Source of the DNA: Distichodus sexfasciatus
Taxonomy: Eukaryota > Chordata > Actinopteri > Characiformes > Distichodontidae
NCBI GenBank assembly: GCA_032718565.1
Contig: JAVGVS010000094.1
Span: 995,187 to 1,059,186 of the forward strand
Direction of reading: 5' to 3'
DNA length: 64,000 bases
Each line of letters starts with the position of its first letter. Position 1 is the first letter of the stretch. The notes under the pieces are model-generated. The model was not told the DNA's origin. It worked only from the letters and a program-made list of their open reading frames with translations, and searched no databases. Below, one piece after another: positions 49,001 to 59,461 of the stretch. Both the position numbers and the translations under genes were made by a program.

Positions 49001-52000
49001 AGAGAGCAGAAGAAGAGACAAGAGAAGAGGTGAGGATTGATGGATAGATTGTTAGATAATCAACAGCTTTTTATTCTGCTCATTTATTCTGTTAACTCTG
49101 CCAGTATCTATGGAACTCACCTACAGACCAAGAGGGTGTAGGTTCAAACCCAGCTCCATCGCACCTGCAGCGCTACCACCACCAGACCCAAGCGTGACAC
49201 CCTAATCCCAAACTGCTCCCGTCACTCGGGGAACGTAAACTGCTCTGGATGAGAGTGTGAGAAATACTGTAAACAAGTGTCAAAACCTGCAGTAAACAAG
49301 GGATTCCACAGAGCAAAGTGTTAATCCCATGATCATCAAGTGTGTGTATGTGCGTGTGTGTGTGTGTGTGAGGCCTTGAGGATGGTGAGATGATACAACA
49401 GCATTTATACACTGTAAACACAAGCTCACACCCCAGTCCACCACCCACTCACCCACCCACACAAACACACACACACACGATCTCAAGATATTTCCATGGT
49501 GCATGCAAACTTCACTTATTGATCTAAAAGAGACTCACACACACACACACACACATATCTGCAGTTGTAGAGTCTGAAACCTGACCCTAAAAGTAGTCTA
49601 GGTGAGAAACACACTTGCACATGCACACACAGCAACATCACGATATTTCTGTGCTGAAGTCTAGCTACGGAGAGGTTTGCTGCAGAAGAGTGGAAAAAGG
49701 AATTTACTTTAAACAGGAGAAACACAGAGGCTTCTTTCTAAATGCACAACTCTTCAATCACAAATTATTACAACCAACACAGGAGGGAACAAGAGAGAAA
49801 CAGAGAGAGAAAGGAGTGTGTTGTCAAGTCCAAAAACAATGAAAGACACACACAGCACTAAGACTTCAACCACTCACCTAGTTGCATGCATGCACACAGA
49901 AAAGTCCAAACTACATGTGAAGTGCATGTCCGTATGTGTGTGTGTGTGTGTGTGTGTCATCCTTCTCCTCTTCGCCTTCCAGTTAGAACTCCAGGCAGGA
50001 ACTCAATGATTTATTTATAAACTGCATTTCCTGCCCTGCATTCAAGAAGCAAAAAAAGCAGGCTGGACGAGTGTGTGTTTGCGTGTGTGTTTCTCTATTA
50101 AAAAACATGCATTTCTAACACTTGTGTTGCCACCTCTCTGTCTCTCTCTCTCTCTGTTGCACACACACACACACACACACATGCCTACGTTAAAGGAGAA
50201 GCGTGTTTCTCTGCGGCTGACCACACAGGCCGTCCCCCGACCCCCACTGCAGCCCCTCTGACCTCTTCTGTCAAACTGTGTGAGGAAATACTTACTTCCT
50301 GTTTATAACATGCAGCTCAGTCCACACACACACCTCAGCCGTCCTTTCGAACCGCCAGCATGTTGTCACCGCCCCAAAAGCAAAAAGGACTTTACAATTC
50401 TGCAGCGTGTCTGCTTTCTACACCTATTTTCTGTACTTACTTAGGGGTATCACAAGAACTTGCGATATTTCTGCTCGAGGTGAAAAGCAGTCTCATGGCT
50501 TATTTTAGTACGCCATTATTGTTGCACCATCTGATGATTTAATGAGATGATTTACACTGATGAAGCTGATGCATGGTAATGGTCTGAAGAGATGCATGAG
50601 GAATGAGTCCAGTCAGTTGATGCACTAAATACACTTTTTAAAGTTGACTTTTGATGTCTTTCAGTCAAACAAAAGCCCATATTCCATATTCACTGAAGTC
50701 TTCTTTAAAACAGCGTCTCATCCAGAAGAGATGAGAGCAGAGAAGAAGAGAGCAGAAGAGAAATAAAGAGAAGAGACCTAAAGTCTCGTCTCATTCTCGT
50801 CAACCCAATCTAGCGTATCGTCTCGTATCGTCTTTACTTAATTTGTGAATGTAAAAAGTCTCACACACACATCTCAGCTCTGAAATCTCTTTTTCTCTCA
50901 AGCACAACCTTCTACTTCTTTCTCACACACACACACACACACACACACCGTTGTAGCCAGCATGTGCCGTCTCTGCTTGTTCAGCTCCAGCTTGTGTGTG
51001 TGTGTGTGTGTGTGTAAGCTGTGTGTTCTCCAGTCTCAAAAGCTCGCTGCAGAACAATGAGCCTCATTCAGCAAAATTTGATTCTTAAATGTGTGTAAAG
51101 AAAGTTAGGACGTTTAAACAGTAGATTATACAACTGTAGAACGGTAATAAAGCCAGCACCCTAACGGCCTGCACAGACCTGAATGGAATACAGTGTGTGG
51201 AATACCAGTTCTCCTCAGCAGTTGTAGATCGAATTCCTACCGAGGAACGACTCTGAAATAAGAAAAGACTTGCTGAAAGAGGCCCATTGTCTGTTGGTTC
51301 ACATCCTTCCGTCTCTTATCTCACTCCTCAGAGCGCTGGTTACCGTGACGATGAGCGTGTGTTTGATGCTGAGGTTGAATCTGGTCTCTGGCTAATGTAA
51401 CGATGCTGTGTGTGGTAACAACTCAGAGGCAGTGCATTATGGTTGAGAACGTGTGATGGGTGCTGAGGCCACGTTTATATGAAGCGGTGTTAGGGTTAGT
51501 TTAGTCTCTCTCTCGGTCTCCTTATTTCTCTCATCTTTTGTGTATCTCTCTTTGCGTCACTCTCTTTGCCTTATTCTCTCTCTCACCGTCTCAGTCTTTT
51601 TCTCACTGTCTCGGTCTCACTCTCTTTTTCTCCGTCACTGTCACTGTCTCTCTCTCTTGTGCTCACTGTCTCTCTCTCTCGCTGTCATTCATGTTCATGT
51701 CATATCTACATATTTCATATAACACTATATACATAATATCCATTTTCACATCCTGCTGTGTGTGTGTGTGTGTAAATACTTAAATCACACTCCTGTACAA
51801 CTGTTGACCAGCGAACAATTTCCATGATCTTCTAAAAGCGTCACTCGAAAGCATCAACCCAAAATGGCTTACTTTAGCAGGTCCAGAGTTGAAAGTGTGC
51901 AGGTGAACACACGTAAACACGCTGAGGGCTTTCCTCTTGCTTTGAAGCCTCTTTAGCGAAATGACGACGTTACTGCCTACATGCCAGGGGTAACTCATGA

Positions 52001-55000
52001 CTCACGCTCATGGAACATTGGACGATGACAAGAAAAACACGATTACACACCGCTCAAAGGGGGAGACCCGAGACGGAGCGCGAGACGAAAAGCACGGCAG
52101 GTGCGGGACAGAGAGATCCTCGGGACGTCAACACAGACCCACTCGCTCTGGACAACTTCTTCCTTTAAACCTCCTCCAGAAGCTTTCGGCTCCACGTATC
52201 ATCAGAAAACGCTGGTGTTTCCTACTCCAGTCTCCCTGAGGGCGGGAAAAAAAACTGAGCTAGCGCTTTCACTTCTGTCAGCAGAAAGGTCAGAATGATC
52301 ACAGGCCCAACTCCCTAAACGTTATGCTAACGACAGCTGATGGTAGCGCAACAGTTAGCGAGCGCACCCGGAACTACAGGACCGTGGAGCAAGGTACCGT
52401 CCCCAAGCACTGTTCCCTGGGCCTTGCCATGTGAGCTGCCCACTGCTCCTTCACGGAGGGGTCACATTTCGTTGTTGTGTTGTGCTGTGTTCACAATGAC
52501 AAATAAGCACTCACTCTCAACCTTAAACAACACTTTCTGAAGTTTGAACTCATCATTTACGCTTCCTTTTTTCATCACTCCTTTTTCCCCTCTAGTTCAC
52601 ATTAACTCAACAGCTCAGAGTTTAACAGCTAGGTCAAAGATCATCCGCAAAATTCGCTCTCAACCGCCAGTTGTTTCTCCCTTTTAACTTTTTTTACCAC
52701 TAACGTTTTCATCCCTTTGTACTTTTATTCAGCACACAACAATCAGGTCTTTTCTCCTTTCTACTTTGTGCATCAAGTTTGTGAAAGTCTTTCATTTTGA
52801 GCTATTGTTAACGTAACTACGTTTAAATGTTTTAATATCGTCCGTATGGTTTGAGACACATTGTGCGAGTGTGTGTGAGCGAGTGTGTGTAACTCAGTAC
52901 TCAGCACATATGGGTTGCTTTAAGTCCCAGCAGCCCCGGCGTTCTTCAAAGGTCACAAACCACTTCCTGAAACAGGCCACTTCCTCTTGGCGGACAAACT
53001 TTTGAGCTACGAGTGTACAGGGAGCCTGCCAGAGTAGGCTAAATCTGTGAATGTGTGTGTGTGTTTGAACATTCAAGCATGCACCCGACATGTTTTTTTT
53101 TTTTAATCTCGTTCTTTCCTCCTTTAGCGACCTGAGAGACAATCACAAATGTTCACTAAAAAGAATGGCACATCCTCCGTCTAAGCATCTCGAAACGTTT
53201 GAACTTTAAGCCGAAAAAAAGTCTCGATTTTTGCTGTGTGTAAGCGTGGCAACAGCTGTAAGGACTGTTTTTGTCAGAGAACATAATGTGTGAAATAAAC
53301 CACAATCCGTTTCCCTGCTGAAGGCAATCGGGCCGAGTGTAAAGACAGGAAAATGCTCGACAAACGCGTGAAGAGAAATAAAACAACCCTTTTAGCTTCA
53401 ATGATTTGAGAAAACCTTCCAGAGAAGTTAAAGTTAAAAGTCTGAGCGAGTGTTTGTGGGAGTGAAGTGGCCTGGTCATAAGCGAGTGATTACGCAAAGC
53501 TGTTTTCTGTCTTTAGAAGCACAATGTCATGAGTTTTTAACCATCTGAATGGTATGCAAAAAGGATGCAAACGGAAAACGGCAGTGAGTTGTGACTGATA
53601 AGACATGCAAAACTACGTGAACATGAGGTCTTAACAGCAGAAATGAAGAAGTACAAGTAGAAATTAAATTATTCTTATTGTCCAATATAAATACTGCATA
53701 TACTAAAGATACAAGTCCAGGAAGATGTAACAGAGAAAATGTAAGAAGATATAATAAATATACAATAAATACTCTGATCTTACAATTCTGTCTAATTCAG
53801 TTAGTCTAAAAGTTCAATTCCTGGAATTGAATCCTAAAATAGAATTTGCAATTTTGATTTTTTTTCCTGACCATTTTAAATGCAAATAATATGCAAAACA
53901 GCATTGACTCGACACAAATATCATCAGTATAAACTGCTTTTTACATTTGAAAATGATCAAACAAGTTTTAGAAGAAAATATAGCAATAAGCCAGTTCTAC
54001 TCACCAACATATCATACTTAGTGTTCAAACTAGGGCTGCAACTAATCGATTAATCTGATGATTATTTTTTTTGGTTTAGCGATTATTAATCGGATAAAAA
54101 GGAGAAAAAATTATTTCATTTCCAACATTTTTTAAGAACCCAAACTGTTTCTATTTTTCTAAATATATTTTTTAATTATTAATTGAAAATGAATATTGAA
54201 GTTTTGTCCATTTTTAGCCAATCTGGACTGATTTTGGCCTGTAACTCATTTTTGACTCATTTCTAGGTGAGAACTACATTTCTGTGCAAGACGGCGTTGC
54301 ACATGAGAGTCGCGTCACAATAACGCGGTGGACACACGTCGGAACGATCACTGAAAATATCAATGTGTGTATTGTGAGTAGAATGCTGGTGGTTGTTTAT
54401 CAACTATAAATGAGTTTTGTCTGTAATAAATGGGAAGATTTGACTGAACTGGACGCTTTAGTGAATGACTTCCCTGAGAGAGTCGTGTTCTAACAAACAG
54501 CACGTGTTTACATCGTGAAAAATGTCATTCATGTGTTTCTACGCAATTACTTCATTTGTTGTGACGGCAAGACACGGCACAGGTTGTCATCTCCTTCTTA
54601 TTCTTCTTTTATGGAGGTCAGCGTCCAGCTTAATGCTGCTTTACTGCCACCGCGGCTTTGGTTAGCTTACTGCCCCCACATTAGGAGTAGCCACTGTACG
54701 TATCTCAATAATCAATTTTAATAAATTTAATCGAATAGTTATTGAAGCACTGGACAGTATAAAACATTTTTATATGACTGCAAGATTGACATTCAGACAA
54801 GCAGTTCTCTGTGGTTAAAAACTTTTAAGGGTGGAGGGTTGAGTGAATTCACCAGCGCATGCCATACATGTGAACGCAGCAGGGTGTTGAACAGGTTCTC
54901 ACACTCGCTTCAAGGCCAATTATGGTCACACCGCTGTGACATCACCAGGTTCATTCCTCATTCCAAATTCTGCAGCAGCTTTCCAACTTCCTCCTCCACT

Positions 55001-58000
55001 TCCTCTGAAACAAGCGCACAAAAACAATGAGGCATTCTGAAGTTAGGATAAAAATCACAGTGTGTAATTCCAGCATTGAATCTCAAATGGTTTACGAAGC
55101 GTGAATTTTGCATCGAGTCGTGAATCAGATGTCCTGAATCGTGCGCCCCTCGAGGTACAATACGACGACTTTGTTGTGAATCTAACTTTGAACATCGTTT
55201 TTGCCGCTCTTCTAAAACAATCCCCAGCCCTTTTTTACACTACAGAAAGAGTGTGGATGTTGGCTTATATTTTTGCATTAATACAGTGTGGAGGTGGAGC
55301 GTTGGGAAGCACCATATCCCACCTCAAGTCTTACTCATACTCTCCCTGAACTCGCCTTGATCTCTCTTCACACGGAAAAAAGAAAACTTACACAAGCTTC
55401 TGACTTGCATCATCATCAGCTCACACACACACACACAGCGGCCAGGATACAGGAACCTCAATGTTTCCACTGTGTGTGTTGAACTCAGAAAGACCACCCC
55501 AGTTGACTTGACACACACACACACACTCACGTTTACTTCACGCTACTTTTGGGGGACATACCATGTACAAAATGATGAGTTTAACTAAATAAGTTTAAAC
55601 CTGCTCCTAAATCTAATCCTAACTATAAGCTCAGTAATGAACAGGAAACTGTTCTTTTAATCAACTCGCATTACATCAACGGAAACATCAATGCCATTTT
55701 TGGTAGAGGTGGAGGTCAGAAGCACACCAAAAATACTAGTCATGCGTAACTACTAGCTGCGTGGAAAAAAAGTCTTATCTTGAAGGTCAATCGTGAAACG
55801 GCATCTATAAAGGCGAAACAATAAAGGGCAAACGTTTCTTAAATGCTTCTTTAACGTTAACTTAAAGCAGTGAAATGATGCATGTAGTAGAGATGGGAGA
55901 AAAAGATCAATCAGCATCAGCGTGTCTAAAACCCAAATTCTTATCTGCACAATCAATTTCTAAAAATACACACAAGTACACAGATTAAACGCGCGTTGAC
56001 GGAAAATAGATGGCACATTTGATTATTCAGACTGTGGTCAGTACAGACATTAATATTTAATCAGTGAAAGATTTTAAGTTTAGCTTAACACAAATTCAAC
56101 ACGCTGGTTTAACATGAGAGTACCGTGGAAACACAGCATTTCTTCACTTATTGCTTCCAAAGAGCCAGACTTTGTGTCTTTAATGAGGAAGTGTAACATG
56201 TATATTTGCAATAAATTACTTTTTCCTAACAAAATATAATGAAGAGCAGCCCTAAGACTTTTACACAGTACTGTACATGCACAATAATGCTGCTTGTACT
56301 AAACGCTACCAAGAAAGAGACAGAGAAAGGAGGTGCATTTGGAGGTGGTGTTCCCTAAAAGCAGAGAATAGAAACCTGAAATCAACAATAAGGCACTTGT
56401 TTAATTTAGACCATCACCGATATTAAGTCCGCTACTGCGGCTCCACTTCCTTCTCTTCTCTCTGTGCCGTTTGCTTTCGACTTACTGCTTCATTTAATGT
56501 GTCTGATTGGCTGTATGTCACGAATAGTTGCCAATCAACAGTGAACATAGTAAAGTTCTTACTTTTGCATAAGCATACGAGAAAGGTTTTATAACATTCA
56601 ACATCAGAGCATCCAGGATTTGGCAACGTTGAGATCGCAACTATTAACACAAATTCAGCCAGTCCTCGCAAATTCATTACTGTGCAATTTTCACCAATTA
56701 CCGCAACTTTTCCGCAATTTTTCACCAATCATTGCCGTTTCCCGCAAAACGGTGAGCCATACGTCGGCAAACTCACTTCCCTGTTATGTTTAGAAGACGC
56801 AGGAAACGCGTGTGATAAAAACGCCTCACATTTACCTTCAAAAATAACAACTATTTCATTAGTGTATCTACATTACTGTGGAAAAGGTCCTGCGCGTCCC
56901 CTCATTTCTTTATAACCCGCTAGAGGTAGTATGAGGTAATGGCTCAAGGCTTTTGGGCAGCACTGTAATTATTTATTAATATAAACGTGAATCATTTATT
57001 AGATCACATTCTTTTTTGGTAGTTATGCATCTTCCTCTAATCCAAATGCATGCTTCTTTACCACATCTTATTTTCACAAAATTAGTTCATACTGTAATTT
57101 CAATTTTCCACAAGTATCAAAAGGGAACGCTTATTTACTACATGCTGATGCTGAAAAGGAAATAAAAGTAACCGAATCCAACCCTTGCGTCTTTGGTAGA
57201 TACTGTATCTGCCGATACGATACAAATCTGATACAGTCTCTGAGTCTTTTTTTAAACATAACACAGAAAATAATGCTTTAAAAATGTCTGAATACATGAC
57301 AGATTATTCTGTTCTGCTTAAGGAAATACTTGACTTCCTAACTGAAACAATGTAATAATTACAGACCCATATGCGTATGCTAAATGATTTATTATTAAAA
57401 TATCTCAAACATGACTCCTTTAAACACAGTTGTATCATTTAGTGACGCTCCCTAATCCTGCGGCGCTAAAAGCATCAGGAACACAGAGATTGTGAGTGAG
57501 AGCTGGTGTTGTTAAGGAAATTAAACAGTATAATGGTGTGATGTGCTTTTGGGCTTGTAGTGTGTTGTGTTGCTTGTTCTGCTCATGGTCATATCAATAT
57601 GTAGGAATTACTGAATGTTGAACGATAAACCAGCTTTACCGCAGTAACACTTCCCATCTATAACAAATTTAGCATACACGCATTTACAGTTCAGCTTCAT
57701 AGATCGGCACAATGACACCGATACCCGATCCAACTGTCTGAGTCATTATCGGACCGATATCCCATCCACGTATCTGAGCCATCTCTTGTCTTTGTAGCTT
57801 AGTAACCGAAACGTGGCTGGTCTTAATCAGAGATTCAGTTTAATATTAGCCTGAGGTCTCAACTGCGGCAACGTTCAGAATTAAATTCATAACATTAAAT
57901 TCATAACATTCCTGAACATGGATTAAGCCTAGTCTTGGACTAAGCTGCAGAAACAATGGAGATTCACCACTAAAATTCAAAGACAGCCTAGGCTTAGGTT

Positions 58001-59429
58001 AATTGTTGTCTAGGAAACTGGCCCTAAAAGTGCAGCTGCAACCCAAAAAATTTTATTTATTTATTTTTAATCATTGTGATTTTTCACAATTCTTTAACTT
58101 GTGCATTCAGAATGACATTTCCGCAAATAATTCTTGTTGTTCAAAAGTTATCAATAACTCACATTTTAATGTTTATTGATAAACCTGTCATGTATCATTG
58201 ATATGAAAATATTGGGATATTGTGGCTACAAGATTAAGGTGTATTACATTTACTTTGTTGCAAATTTTATTTTGAATGCAACAGTGAAAGATTCATTCAA
58301 CATGAATCTTCATGTTATGAGCAGAGCTACAGAGTCCCCTTTGTCAACTGACAGAAAACATCAGTTTTGCAAAATATATTTAAAGACACACGGATCCCCA
58401 GCCAAGCATCCTGCCTCTTACTCTCTCTTTCATTTCAGCTTGACACACGGCTCGTTCTGATTATATAAACACCTGAAAATGATCTGAAAGTTCATTCATA
58501 CCTCTAAATTAGTGCCAGCTCGGCTTCCAGCGTCATAAAATAACCCTCATTATAGCAACTTTGTAAATATGGCTGCAGCCTGTAAACTGACGTTTTTCAA
58601 TAAAGACAATATTTCATGTGTTCTGTTCACTGTGATCAGTCCGGCACCTTCCAGATGTTTTCTGCACATAGGCATTTAACCAATCCAGCGAGCAGCAATT
58701 TCTAAGACCTGAAGGAACATACTCCAGAAAATAATCTTCCCTCATCATCATCATCATCATCCTCATTCTCCTCCTCTTCCCTGCCTTTGCATGGGATTAT
58801 ATTCTAAACGCTAACGTCTGGCTGCACGATCCTGACCTGAGGTCAAAAATAAGGCGGCCGATACAAGGAGGATCCCCTACAGATTATGCTTACAGATGGA
58901 TTACGATGAATTAAAGGTAACAACACAATCACAAGCTGTTTAACTATGGAAAAATGAATTTTAGTTCCTGATCTTGGGCTGAGAAGGCTTCAGAGATAAC
59001 AAGGTTGTAGTAAACAGTAGCTGTAATTATAAAAGAAGTAGTGTAATTTTTCCCATTTATTTGACCATATATGGTCGTCCCATAATATGCAAATGTACAG
59101 TCACTGTTTATAATTACAATGGGGCAGTTGGTGGCATAACGGTAGAGTGATCAGAAGGTCGCAGGTTCGAATCCAGGGCCAGTAAAGTTACCACTGAGGT
59201 ACTGATGAGCAAGGTACCGTCCCCAAGCACTGCTCCCCAGACACTTGTTAGCTGCCCACTGCTCCTTCACGGATGGGTTAAATGCAGAGGTCACATTTCG
59301 TTGTGGTGCACTATGTGCTGTGCTGTGGTGTATTCACAATGACAAATAATCACTCACTTTCACTATATTTTTAAGAAGTTTTTCTTTTATTTCTATACTA
59401 TATATATATATATATATATATATCATATA

Positions 59430-59461
<32 letters not shown>

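Noticed and set aside
59118..59190. tRNA-like A and B boxes here and at other SINE heads (6.5, 26.2, 29.5, 38.3, 52.3 kb)
   Set aside because: They are followed by the shared SINE body and lack a foldable acceptor/anticodon structure, so they are SINE heads and not tRNA genes.
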